Origin: Alistipes sp. Marseille-P5061
GTDB lineage: Bacteria; Bacteroidota; Bacteroidia; Bacteroidales; Rikenellaceae
Length of the DNA: 64,000 nt
NCBI RefSeq assembly: GCF_900290115.1
Contig: NZ_LT985749.1
Location: 84,230 to 148,229, forward strand
Direction of reading: 5' to 3'
The notes beneath the pieces were generated by a model, which made no database searches, had not been told where the DNA came from, and was given only the letters and a program-made list of their open reading frames with translations. The position numbers and the translations under genes are program-made. This document shows positions 1-7,702 of this stretch, piece after piece. Within the stretch, counting starts at the first letter, position 1; every line of letters starts with the position of its first letter.

Positions 1-331
1 CCATGCGCCCCAACGGCGCAAAGTCGAACTCAATCCGGTCGCCACTTCGGACAACGATTGAACCGGAAGAGAGCGGAACCCGGTCGATGAGGACCTCTGC
101 CGTTACCTCATCGAACGGGATTTGCCCCTCCAGCACAAAATGCCCACCGCGAATCCGGCAGGAGTCGATGAAAGCCGCCTGATTTTCGAAACTGATGAAG
201 AGATAGGCCGTACGGCCTTCGACGTTGAGGCTGTCGGCAACCATTCCCGAAATGTGAATGGGAGACGGACGCTGTCCCAAGGCCAGGGTCGCTGACGACA
301 AAAAAAGCAGGGAAATAAGCCAATGTTTCAT
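1..331 (-). CDS. DUF4369-like secreted protein, 3' part outside the window
   Basis: The reading frame opens at 331 and runs off the left edge, so only about 110 N-terminal residues are visible. They start with a clear signal peptide (MKHWLISLLFLSSATLALGQ) and continue as a beta-rich segment (ISGMVADSLNVEGRTAYLFI, then IDSCRIRGGHFVLEG and VLIDRVPLSSGS). This pattern is typical of the DUF4369 domain that precedes thioredoxin/TlpA domains in Bacteroidetes. No lipobox Cys is visible, so the product is probably periplasmic. A TlpA-type thiol oxidoreductase C-terminus is expected from family knowledge but cannot be seen. It lies downstream of the GG-leader peptide and VKOR genes on the same strand, so a shared role in disulfide chemistry of the peptide is plausible but inferred. 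Confidence 0.6.
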   Translation of the reverse strand, partial: MKHWLISLLFLSSATLALGQRPSPIHISGMVADSLNVEGRTAYLFISFENQAAFIDSCRIRGGHFVLEGQIPFDEVTAEVLIDRVPLSSGSIVVRSGDRIEFDFAPLGRM

Positions 332-363
332 AATGACGGTTTTTAAACGAGACATAGGAGGTA

Positions 364-389
364 AGAGACAGGAGGTTTCTCCTGTCTCT
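364..389 (-). terminator. Perfect hairpin after the GG-leader peptide gene
   Basis: AGAGACAGGAG and CTCCTGTCTCT pair perfectly (11 bp) around a 4-base loop. The hairpin sits between the precursor peptide stop (400) and the next start (331). There is no strong T-run on the minus strand, so it may be a processing or attenuation element that lets peptide mRNA accumulate above the downstream gene. Confidence 0.5.
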
Positions 390-399
390 CTTGTGTGAA

Positions 400-621
400 C
401 TATGCGCAGATTACCGTATAACTTCCTTGTTGCCAACCGGCCCGATTGAGTTCAATCTCCATCCTCACAGTAGCACCAGCTGTTGTCTGCCCCGGGAAAT
501 CTCCATGAGCAATTTCTTCTCCGTTCGCTTTGCTGTAAGCACGGCAGGCTGTACCGCCTTTCACTTGGTTCATCTGCTTCTTCGAGAGCTGCTGTGCTGC
601 AAAATCTTTCATCGTTTTCAT
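400..621 (-). CDS. Double-glycine-leader RiPP/bacteriocin-like precursor peptide
   Basis: This is a 73-residue peptide. The leader MKTMKDFAAQQLSKKQMNQV ends in KGG, the Bacteroidetes version of the double-glycine leader (LSKKQMNQVKGG), which matches the GG-Bacteroidales natural-product precursor families. Cleavage after GG (residue 23) would release a core of about 50 residues beginning TACRAYSKANGEE and ending GSYTVICA. The core has exactly two cysteines, one near each end, which suggests one disulfide closing the peptide. A second Met (codon 4) is an alternative start. The gene lies 248 bp downstream of the C39-like/VKOR/thioredoxin protein, a natural candidate for disulfide formation. Target and activity are unknown. 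Confidence 0.75.
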   Translation of the reverse strand: MKTMKDFAAQQLSKKQMNQVKGGTACRAYSKANGEEIAHGDFPGQTTAGATVRMEIELNRAGWQQGSYTVICA

Positions 622-869
622 AGTCGTAGTTTTTTATCGGTTTAAAATTTGCGTTGGTCCGGACCTTTGCGTCTCGACAGGTGTTCGGAACTGCCGTTTT
701 CCGCCATCGGCTTCACTCGATTCGGAAAAAGTTGCTTATCTTTACGACGCCTTTCTGCGTTTTAGTTAAACTTTTGAGCTGTCACACTCGGTTTTGCTTC
801 CTCGTGGGAAGGTTCTTTTGTTGTCACGGGCTGGCGAAACCCAATTCGAACAGTCTATACTGCGTTGCG

Positions 870-2405
870 TCAAAATAGATATTTCAAATCCTCCACATCA
901 TACGTATCCGGCAAGCGGCGGTTGTCCACCAGAACGGTCGGAGTTCCCTCGATACCGACTGCCTGACAATAGGACCTGTGAGCCTGCAAGATTGAGATAG
1001 CCTGCGGATGAATCTTGGTCCGAACAATCATTTCACGCCGTTCGTACCATATTCCGATTTGTCGGTCAGCCTCTGCCCAACCCTTCGTAATCCATGTGGT
1101 GATTATCAGCAGGGCCGCATCATTCGAAAGGTGGTCCCCGTCGTTCACGGCAAACAGCAGCTCAACCCGGCAATCACCCAGCAGGCCGAGTTGCCGATGA
1201 ACCCGGGCACATTTAGGACACGAAGGATTCATCACAACGGTAACGGTACGCCCGCTCTCAACTCCGTTATGGAGCGGGGAGGCCGAACCGCTGCGGACCG
1301 GCTCCTCCCGACAACGGGCAAGCTGAAGCTCGAACAAATCCGAATCACTCAGCATGTGTTCCCGAAGAGCCAGAAGCCGCGGCATCTCCACGGTCATTTC
1401 CGCCTGGGTAACGGAGCACCTGATTCCCAACACCATACATGCGAAGACCAAACAATATCCAGCCACATCAATCCAGAGACCCCGTTCCACGACTTTGTCG
1501 GGTCCGAAAAACAACTCCACACCGAAATCAGCCAGCAGTACCGCATCGATTGCCAGACACAACGTACACCATCGTCGATGACGGATTTGCCAGCCCAGCG
1601 AATAGACAACAAAGGGAATGGCCAATACATCAAGCCACCGGAAGAGGGCCGCAGGATTCTCTGCAAGGAAGAGTCCCCAGAAGAGCGATGTGGCAAAATA
1701 GGCCAACGACAATTCGCCGAGTGAAATCCAACCGAAAAGTTTGGCTCCGGCCGACTGGAAGACCGCATTGCAGTCGGCGTGTTTGCCGAGCCGGCAAAAG
1801 GACTGTGCAAGATGCGGATTGAATGACGATTTGGCAATCACCAGCAGCGAAACGGCACATCCAAGCATCTTGACCGGATAACGCAAATCCTCCCACCCAA
1901 GCGGTTTCAACAACAAGCCGAGACCAAGCAGCAGAACGAACAGTCCGGCAAACCAATAAACTGCAGTCCGGTCGAGGAAGGCCAGCAGCTGTTTGAACCA
2001 ATAGGCGAACCAGGGTATCTCGTTCGACGCATCGCCTTTTTCCGCCAGGAGCACCGTGCCGTCCCAAGCGCTGCGAAACCACTCTTCCGGGACCTCAAGC
2101 CGCCGACCTGAACAGGTCCGCAGACAGAACTTCCGGCCAGACCTGTCCCTTTTTTCAACAAGATAGAAAGGATATTCCGTCTTACCGGCTGCCACGATAT
2201 AGGCGCCGTCAATCTCGGCAAGTTGTTCGAACTCCAGCTTGCAGACCAGATTCGGCACCTGCAGTTCGTCGAGTGTATCGCTTAATGCACGGATGCTGTG
2301 CGGTAGCGGATGACGGGAGCAAGCCGTGGCCAGCCTCAATGCATCACGTTGAATACCCTGTTTCCGCAACAGGGTATTCAACAGATATACCGACGGAGGT
2401 TTCAT
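870..2405 (-). CDS. Degenerate C39-like / vitamin K epoxide reductase / thioredoxin fusion
   Basis: The protein has 511 residues and three visible modules. Residues about 1-130 follow the peptidase C39 fold (LLRKQGIQRDALRLA, then LAEIDGAYIVAAG, then YPFYLVEKRDRSG), but the catalytic Cys motif that normally opens this domain is absent and the catalytic His region reads YPFYLVE. It is therefore probably a non-cleaving, leader-binding-like domain. Residues about 140-340 are a multi-helix VKOR domain with loop cysteines (SFCRLGKHADC) and the active-site motif CTLC. Residues about 390-511 form a thioredoxin-like domain with CPKC. VKOR with a fused thioredoxin makes disulfides by passing electrons to quinone in the inner membrane. 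Upstream of the GG-leader peptide and on the same strand, it may fold or cyclise that peptide. The secretion transporter itself is not in the window. Confidence 0.75.
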   Translation of the reverse strand: MKPPSVYLLNTLLRKQGIQRDALRLATACSRHPLPHSIRALSDTLDELQVPNLVCKLEFEQLAEIDGAYIVAAGKTEYPFYLVEKRDRSGRKFCLRTCSGRRLEVPEEWFRSAWDGTVLLAEKGDASNEIPWFAYWFKQLLAFLDRTAVYWFAGLFVLLLGLGLLLKPLGWEDLRYPVKMLGCAVSLLVIAKSSFNPHLAQSFCRLGKHADCNAVFQSAGAKLFGWISLGELSLAYFATSLFWGLFLAENPAALFRWLDVLAIPFVVYSLGWQIRHRRWCTLCLAIDAVLLADFGVELFFGPDKVVERGLWIDVAGYCLVFACMVLGIRCSVTQAEMTVEMPRLLALREHMLSDSDLFELQLARCREEPVRSGSASPLHNGVESGRTVTVVMNPSCPKCARVHRQLGLLGDCRVELLFAVNDGDHLSNDAALLIITTWITKGWAEADRQIGIWYERREMIVRTKIHPQAISILQAHRSYCQAVGIEGTPTVLVDNRRLPDTYDVEDLKYLF

Positions 2406-2418
2406 GATGAGAATTCTC

Positions 2419-2832
2419 TTACATAAGATTCAACGTTCCGAACCCTTCATAATTCGAACCGATAATTTGAATCGTATAGATATCGCCCTCCGACATATTG
2501 ACGGTCATATATACAATGCTTTCAATAGTTGTATTACAACTATGGCTTGCAATACACTGGTTCATTCCATTCAGGACATAAACCGTTACATTACCCACCC
2601 CTTCATGGAACGTTAGCTCTAGCAAGTTCCCGGTAGGGGTATACCAGGCATCTACGGTTTCCCCCGCAGAGCGGGTCTGGCCCGTCCCTTTTCCTCCGAG
2701 TCGTTTCACGTCTCGGATGTAGATTTCTTCCGTCTCCGAATCTTGCAATGTAATAGAGGCAGCAGAGGCCGCTCCACTAGAAATAAATAATCCACTCAAC
2801 AGGATTGCTACATATAAAAACGTTTTTTTCAT
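2419..2832 (-). CDS. DUF3244-type secreted protein
   Basis: The chosen start (2832) gives a 137-residue protein with a textbook signal peptide (MKKTFLYVAILLSGLFISSG); the frame is open further upstream without a leader. The mature part is a small beta-sandwich-like sequence (GNLLELTFHEGVGNVTVYVL, then SIVYMTVNMSEGDIYTIQII), the pattern of DUF3244 proteins of Bacteroidales. Function is unknown in the family. The gene ends 13 bp before the VKOR gene, so the two are probably co-transcribed. Such proteins are often found beside TPR/HTH regulators, as here. Confidence 0.65.
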   Translation of the reverse strand: MKKTFLYVAILLSGLFISSGAASAASITLQDSETEEIYIRDVKRLGGKGTGQTRSAGETVDAWYTPTGNLLELTFHEGVGNVTVYVLNGMNQCIASHSCNTTIESIVYMTVNMSEGDIYTIQIIGSNYEGFGTLNLM

Positions 2833-3069
2833 AATAGAATATGTTAGGGTTTTAAGTTGCATGAATGTATAATAAAGAAGACTATTCCGCAAGAATCCTG
2901 ACCGCGCTCCATATCATACCTGCCAGGATTTAGCATTGAAAAACAATAAGTTACAAAGGCAAATCTCACACTGGCACTTCTTTACGACGGGATATTTGTG
3001 TATGTATATGGAAATAAGACACTTACATCACACATATGCCTGTGATGAAATATTTTTTGCACAAATGAA

Positions 3070-3104
3070 AAAAGCGACGAATTATTTGTTAATTCGTCGC
3101 TTTT
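3070..3104 (-). terminator. Rho-independent terminator of the TPR regulator gene
   Basis: A 15-bp perfect stem (AAAAGCGACGAATTA with TAATTCGTCGCTTTT) has a 5-base loop. On the minus strand it is followed by a T-run. It sits 20 bp past the stop of the TPR gene. Confidence 0.85.
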
Positions 3105-3123
3105 GCTATCAATCTGAGACTCG

Positions 3124-4842
3124 TTATTCCTCGTTTTTCCTCAATTCGGCTATTTGCCTGCTGATGAAATCTTCAATCTTCTCCTCCTGCGAGAGATGTA
3201 ACTTGCGTCTCAAACGGCTTCGTTTGTTATAAAACGAACCCAAAGTTGAATAGTCATAGAGGTAACAGATGCCGGCATGGGAAAAGCCAAAGCACATGAG
3301 GGCACATAAATCTAAATCATGTTTGTTCAAATCCGGGTATCGGGCTTTAAGATAATCGATGATTCCGAAATATTTCTGATTGACGATGTATTGCAGGTCA
3401 TAGAGTGCATATTGCGAGTTTGTATCCACGGCCATGTACCTTTTGAACTCACGGACGAAATTCGCCGGTTTGATTGCCGGTAGCTTTTCAACCAGTTGAT
3501 GCAGACCGGACAACCGCTCTTCGATGGCCTTGCTCACCTTCGATTCCCGCTCGTTGGAACAATCAAGCATCTGCCTCACTTGTAGGAACCGATTGGACAG
3601 GTCGTCGTAGACCTGATGCAGATTATCCAATTCCTGTTTCAACAAGGCGCGCTCCTCGCGGACCTTCTTATATCGACGGGTCCAAGCATATCCGACGAGG
3701 ACTACGATAAGAGCCAAGATAATCAGGATGAAAATCATACCTGCCATCTGAACCTGATGTTTCAATCGAAAAGACTCCAGCGATGCCTTGAGCAGCCGAT
3801 TGTTGTACTTCTGCTCCACCTCTTGCAGGGCTGTCTGCTGCGTGACTTGATTCAGCGAGTCGGCCATATGCTGGTACAAACGGCTGTAGCGAAGCGCCTG
3901 CTCGAAGCGGCTGCAATCAGATTCAATCCGGGTCAGCAGCGCATAACATCCGGCAATTTGATGGTCCGTAAACTCATGTCTGTTGGCAAGAATAGTCTGT
4001 CCGCACAACCGAGCCGAGTCCAATTCGCCCGCCTGCTGATAGATGGCAAGCCAGGTCCCCGCCGCAACCGGAGGGTGTGGTTCACCGTAATAATCGAAAC
4101 AGATTTTTCGAAAAGAGTTCTTTATGGAATCCACTGGATTGCCCTCTTCCAACCGGATTGAAATCAAATTGCCGTCGATTGCATAGGCAGCATTCCTATC
4201 ACCGAGAGTCAGGTATAGCTTTTTGGCTTCCTGCCAACTCTCCTTTGCCGCGGCAAAATCTCCGGTCAAATAATAAATATACGCTTTATTGTTCAACGAA
4301 ATCGCTTCATTGCGCGCGGCTCCAGCCTGATGGAAACACGCTCGGGCCCTTTCAAAACGCAGCAAAGCATCCTCTTGGAGGTATTCATCACTATACAGAT
4401 TTCCAATGCGACTATGAATTAATCCCTGCAGGTAACTGTCATTTGTATTGACCGCAAAGGCCTCCGCTGCAACCAACGACTTCATTGCGACATCGGTATC
4501 ATGCAGATTGGCATATACACATCCATAATAATAATGAGCCAGAGCTTTCTCCTGTTCGGACCCCTTGCGATTATAATAATCCACCGCCAGATGAATCAGA
4601 GAATCGCTTTGGAGTTCTATTTGATTCTTGTCTAAGGCCTGCGTATAAAGAAGAGCAAAACGAGCCTTGCCGGACCTGCTTGATATCTCGTCAACATCCA
4701 AGGATTTCAATATGGACAGAGCCTGTTCGGGATGGTCGAACATTAATTCGGCTGCCGCATCCAATTTGTTCGATTGATTCCGGCTTTCCCCGCAGGACAT
4801 ACACCCTAATAAAGCACCGATAAGCAATATGTAATATTTCAT
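3124..4842 (-). CDS. Membrane-anchored TPR regulator with C-terminal HTH-like domain
   Basis: Translation from 4842 gives 572 residues. An earlier in-frame ATG at 4866 falls inside the probable -7 promoter element, so I reject it. The N-terminus is a lipoprotein-like signal (MKYYILLIGALLGCMSC). Residues about 25-350 are TPR repeats (for example ALAHYYYGCVYANLHDTDVA and EAISLNNKAYIYYLTGDFAA). A single transmembrane helix follows (MAGMIFILIILALIVVLVGY), then a coiled coil (EERALLKQELDNLHQVYDDL) and a helical C-terminal domain with KHDLDLCALMCFGFSHAGIC and YNKRSRLRRKLHL that resembles the LuxR-like HTH of Bacteroidetes TPR regulators. It probably senses a periplasmic signal and controls nearby peptide or DUF3244 genes. 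That target is inferred from position only. Confidence 0.75.
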   Translation of the reverse strand: MKYYILLIGALLGCMSCGESRNQSNKLDAAAELMFDHPEQALSILKSLDVDEISSRSGKARFALLYTQALDKNQIELQSDSLIHLAVDYYNRKGSEQEKALAHYYYGCVYANLHDTDVAMKSLVAAEAFAVNTNDSYLQGLIHSRIGNLYSDEYLQEDALLRFERARACFHQAGAARNEAISLNNKAYIYYLTGDFAAAKESWQEAKKLYLTLGDRNAAYAIDGNLISIRLEEGNPVDSIKNSFRKICFDYYGEPHPPVAAGTWLAIYQQAGELDSARLCGQTILANRHEFTDHQIAGCYALLTRIESDCSRFEQALRYSRLYQHMADSLNQVTQQTALQEVEQKYNNRLLKASLESFRLKHQVQMAGMIFILIILALIVVLVGYAWTRRYKKVREERALLKQELDNLHQVYDDLSNRFLQVRQMLDCSNERESKVSKAIEERLSGLHQLVEKLPAIKPANFVREFKRYMAVDTNSQYALYDLQYIVNQKYFGIIDYLKARYPDLNKHDLDLCALMCFGFSHAGICYLYDYSTLGSFYNKRSRLRRKLHLSQEEKIEDFISRQIAELRKNEE

Positions 4843-4863
4843 GGGTACGTTTTGATGATACTT

Positions 4864-4871
4864 CAAAGATA
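4864..4871 (-). promoter_or_regulatory. -7 promoter element (TATCTTTG) of the TPR regulator
   Basis: The minus strand reads TATCTTTG, an exact match to the Bacteroidetes TAnnTTTG -7 element, 22 bp upstream of the chosen start at 4842. Confidence 0.65.
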
Positions 4872-5316
4872 CGAAATATTCTCTTCCCTCCAGATATCCC
4901 CAAGGACAACAAACGGGGAAAAACAGATAATATTCCTTTTACAATCAACCTGTTAATTTCTGATAGTGACCGTACGGTCGTCGGCATTGCCCCTAATTTG
5001 CTTTGCCCATACATCGACAAGTTCTTGAAGTCCCGACCAGCGACGGAAGCGGTCAACGAGTAGTACGCAAACCAATTGTAACAGGACCAATAACGGTTCA
5101 GTTCCGGAAATACGATTCCCAGGGTCCGGGCAAACCGGACAATCTTCTCCAATGCCCACAAATCATCCTCCTGCTGCATACTTGTCGATTTAAGGGCGGC
5201 AAGACAACAAAGGGACGAGGCGGCTTGCCTCAACTGACCTTCCAAGTCAGCGATGGTCGGCAGGGATGGTGCTCACTACCCCACTCCCGCAAAACACCGA
5301 ACGGTCGAACTTCCGT
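4872..5316. other. Intergenic stretch without a convincing gene
   Basis: No reading frame here has a start, a ribosome binding site and a recognisable protein together. A minus-strand frame from 5245 (residues such as LWALEKIVRFARTLGIVFPE and LNRYWSCYNWFAYYS) looks somewhat protein-like, but it runs on into the regulator's promoter and coding region in another frame. At most it is a decayed remnant. Confidence 0.4.
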
Positions 5317-5985
5317 TTACTTCTGACTTAACTCAACCAGCGTACCCCGCAACGTATCAAGGAAGTGGGTCAAACGGTTCTTGCGATTCAGGACGGCCCA
5401 GCGGCAATTGTCCGGATTCTTGAAACTCGTATTGCAGAGCGTCTCAAACTCGCGGATTACCTGCATAAAGGTGGCCGGGGAGTCGTCCTGCTGGCAGAAG
5501 AAACCCACGGCCGACAAGGCGGCAATCACCTCCATCAAGTCGGAATTGGTGAAGCGTTTCGAGATTTTCAGCGGCGAGTGACGCCGCTGCGCGGCAATCT
5601 CCCGGATTCCCGGGTACTTTAGCTGCAGGTAAATCATCTGCTTCTCGAAATCTACCAAAGTGAGTGATGAACGGATTAACATGTATTGTAGAGAGGCCGA
5701 GTCGTTGTAGTTTTCCAGCAGTTGAACCAAAGTTTCGCGAATCCGTGCCAACAGCTGCAACGAGTCCAGCCTTGAACACCCATCCTGTTTGGATATTTGC
5801 TGAATACGATTGACAAAACGATTATATGCAATATTTAGGCTTTTTCGCTCATCATCACGCAACGGTTTGTCAATCAAAGCAAACAGCTGCACAATAAAAT
5901 CACATTTCTCAAGCCTTTTGACACTCTTTTGCATGACCGGGACTGTGAGAGAGACACAATGTAGAAAATATAAATAATCATACAT
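5317..5985 (-). CDS. RteC-like all-helical protein
   Basis: The 222-residue soluble protein is predicted to be almost entirely helical. Its C-terminal third (KISKRFTNSDLMEVIAALSA, then FMQVIREFETLCNTSF, then RKNRLTHFLDTLRGTL) follows the arrangement of the RteC C-terminal domain of Bacteroides conjugative transposons, where a helical block with an aromatic/Gly turn is followed by a K-N-R-x-x-FLDxL tail. RteC activates excision of CTnDOT-type elements, but many RteC-domain proteins are of unknown function. Codon 18 (MQKSVKRLEKC, start 5934) is a possible alternative start. Because this element's tra genes lie about 14 kb away across a sugar-utilisation locus, a link to conjugation is not shown. 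Confidence 0.5.
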   Translation of the reverse strand: MYDYLYFLHCVSLTVPVMQKSVKRLEKCDFIVQLFALIDKPLRDDERKSLNIAYNRFVNRIQQISKQDGCSRLDSLQLLARIRETLVQLLENYNDSASLQYMLIRSSLTLVDFEKQMIYLQLKYPGIREIAAQRRHSPLKISKRFTNSDLMEVIAALSAVGFFCQQDDSPATFMQVIREFETLCNTSFKNPDNCRWAVLNRKNRLTHFLDTLRGTLVELSQK

Positions 5986-6050
5986 CGTATTAAGGTTGGC
6001 TGGATTTTCGGGATTTACATCTGTTATTTTTAGTTCTCAATTATTATGTT

Positions 6051-6058
6051 TACCTTTG
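6051..6058 (+). promoter_or_regulatory. -7 promoter element (TACCTTTG) for the structured RNA
   Basis: TACCTTTG matches TAnnTTTG exactly on the plus strand, placing a transcription start near 6065, directly before the structured segment. The -33 region is weak (TTTTTAG). Confidence 0.5.
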
Positions 6059-6064
6059 CAAAAG

Positions 6065-6232
6065 CAATCAGAATATGATTGTGCGTAATCCTATCGTCAC
6101 CACCCGAAATCGCAAAATTTTATGAGACGAATAGGATGATAGGTGGTTCGTGTAAACAGGCACGAATCAACCTATCATTTCGTCGGGTTTTTGCGAGCCT
6201 CGGGTGGTATGGGTTGAGTTCGTGCCTTTTTT
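6065..6232 (+). ncRNA. Rod-like structured RNA, 6S-like candidate
   Basis: No credible gene lies here, but nested complementary arms form one long rod. The arms are AAUCC (6087-6091) with GGGUU (6211-6215), ACCACCCG plus CGCAAAA (6099-6117) with UUUUGCG plus CGGGUGGU (6189-6208), GACGAA (6126-6131) with UUCGUC (6179-6184), and a near-perfect 16-17 bp apical hairpin 6136-6152 with 6161-6178. The middle arm can alternatively pair with 6211-6226, giving a terminator-like hairpin followed by six T. A promoter, a closing stem, asymmetric bulges and a length of about 165 nt recall 6S RNA, including the form known as Bacteroidales-1. The assignment rests on structure alone. Confidence 0.5.
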
Positions 6233-6277
6233 GTGAACCATATAAAGCTGCCGTTAGAAGCATGAGCGACATCAAAG

Positions 6278-6310
6278 CCGGTGGTACAGCTTGATTACTC
6301 GATATGCGGA
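6278..6310. repeat. 33-bp direct repeat, copy 1
   Basis: This copy (beginning CCGGTGGTACAGCTTG) recurs at 6517-6549 with a single base difference. Copy 1 lies inside the loop of an 11-bp inverted repeat (6244-6254 with 6317-6327) followed by a T-run. Confidence 0.85.
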
Positions 6311-6332
6311 TAAAATACGGCAGCTTTTTTAT

Positions 6333-6500
6333 TTAGGGCAAATCACAATCATTGCGGGTGATGGTTTGGCTCCCTGTAGAAATCCAGTTTTTTGCATAGC
6401 TGTTCCCGTCATAAGTCGCTGCTTTTCCGATAACCCCCATAGCTAAATCCAAAAGGCCATAGAGCACAAGATTATTTGTTTTATAAACAGCCCGCACATC
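6333..6500 (-). pseudogene. Possible remnant of a protein C-terminus
   Basis: On the minus strand a frame ending at 6333 reads YGLLDLAMGVIGKAATYDGN, then SYAKNWISTGSQTITRNDCD, then LP and stop. Phrases like TITRNDC resemble the Phe/Ile-T-R-N-x-C motif seen in some repeat or tail-fibre-like Bacteroidetes proteins (DUF5977-type). There is no plausible start, and the segment lies between the two 33-bp repeats, so it could be a fragment brought in by recombination. Evidence is weak. Confidence 0.25.
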
Positions 6501-6515
6501 GCAACGATGCGCGGG
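6491..6515 (-). terminator. Terminator of the N-glycan operon
   Basis: An 11-bp stem (CCCGCACATCG with CGATGCGCGGG) has a 3-base loop and is followed on the minus strand by TGTTTAT. It lies 56 bp after the GH18 stop, immediately beyond the second 33-bp repeat. Confidence 0.65.
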
Positions 6516-6516
6516 C

Positions 6517-6549
6517 CCGGTGGTACAGCTTGATTACTCGATATACGGA
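6517..6549. repeat. 33-bp direct repeat, copy 2
   Basis: Identical to 6278-6310 except for one G/A difference. It lies 22 bp beyond the GH18 stop codon. Confidence 0.85.
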
Positions 6550-6570
6550 CTTACATCACATTGCGAGAGG

Positions 6571-7641
6571 TTAGTTTCCCGTATAGGTAGGCTGGTAGGC
6601 AGGCACATCGTCCTTCGTCAGTTCAAAACCGCTGGAGATAAATTCCCAATCCTGGGTGTACGGAGTGCTGCAAACATTCGAAACAGTTGCTCTATTATAT
6701 GCCCCATTTGCAATGGCCTGGAATACCGGCTGCGGACTCACATCATTGGAGGGCCGCAGGTTGAACATCATAATACCCGCATAATTGCCATTTGCGGTTT
6801 GAGCGGAACGGTTGGTGATTTGAGTCAAATAAATCGAATTATACGAATATCCTATATTGATAGCCTGCGGCATCCAACGGTCATTCGTAACGCCTAAAAT
6901 AGAGCTTGAGGAATAGAAAATATTCGACCCAAATGTTCCATGATCTGCATAGTCAATCATTCCTCCGGCGGTAACATCAATCTGGTTGTAGTTCCCCCAC
7001 TGGAATACCGTAATCAGTTTGTTACCTGCACCAAATTTGGCATCGAGCTTGGCGCGAAGAGCCTTGATTACATGAGAATATGAATTATAAATTGTCGAAG
7101 AATAATTGGCATATTCATCATCGAAATTGATTCCGTCCAGGCCATAACGATCTACACAGTAAACCAGAATATCGGCATATCGGTCAGCCATTTCAGGGGT
7201 CAAATTGGCGACTCCAATTCCCTGCCAGTCACCCAGCGAGGTCATGCAGACTTTGATACCTTCCTCCTGCAACGGTTTCACATACTTGTGGAAACCTGTT
7301 GTCGTCGGATTGTTGGGATCGGGCTCCAGAATACGGGTCAGTTTATCGTTGAGATAAACCGTCGGGTATCCGTCGGAATCCTTGTGGATGTTCGAGGCAA
7401 AGAGATTGAGAATGTCGATGAACTTTTCACCATTCATCTCCCAGCAAAGGGCATTGAGCGGATTGACATCGTTGGTCTCCACATAGACCATAATCTTCGG
7501 AGACTTGTCTCCGTAAGCACGGGTCGAGATTTGAGTCCCGTCAGACTGAATCTGCGGTTCCTCCGGATTGTTTGCACACGAAGTAAACAAAGCACCTGCA
7601 GCAAACAAGACCGTTGCCAAAGTTAAAAGATGTTTTTTCAT
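6571..7641 (-). CDS. GH18 endo-beta-N-acetylglucosaminidase, surface lipoprotein
   Basis: The 356-residue protein has a lipoprotein signal (LFAAGALFTSC, Cys 22). The catalytic strand is D169-G-I-N-F-D-D-E176, matching the DGxDxDxE motif of GH18. E176 is the acid/base and D174 positions the substrate N-acetyl group. The third acidic position is Asn 172, where Endo H-type enzymes usually have Asp. The neighbourhood (YGLDGINFDDEYANY) is very close to Endo H/F-type enzymes that cut the chitobiose core of N-glycans. It is the last gene of a SusC/SusD operon, in the position of the enzyme in the Bacteroides high-mannose N-glycan locus. It should release oligosaccharide from glycoproteins at the cell surface for import by the SusCD pair. 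Confidence 0.85.
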   Translation of the reverse strand: MKKHLLTLATVLFAAGALFTSCANNPEEPQIQSDGTQISTRAYGDKSPKIMVYVETNDVNPLNALCWEMNGEKFIDILNLFASNIHKDSDGYPTVYLNDKLTRILEPDPNNPTTTGFHKYVKPLQEEGIKVCMTSLGDWQGIGVANLTPEMADRYADILVYCVDRYGLDGINFDDEYANYSSTIYNSYSHVIKALRAKLDAKFGAGNKLITVFQWGNYNQIDVTAGGMIDYADHGTFGSNIFYSSSSILGVTNDRWMPQAINIGYSYNSIYLTQITNRSAQTANGNYAGIMMFNLRPSNDVSPQPVFQAIANGAYNRATVSNVCSTPYTQDWEFISSGFELTKDDVPAYQPTYTGN

Positions 7642-7702
7642 AACTTCTGTGAATTTAGGTTAGAATAATTTTGTTGAAGATGGACATAAGTCCTATCGAG
7701 TA

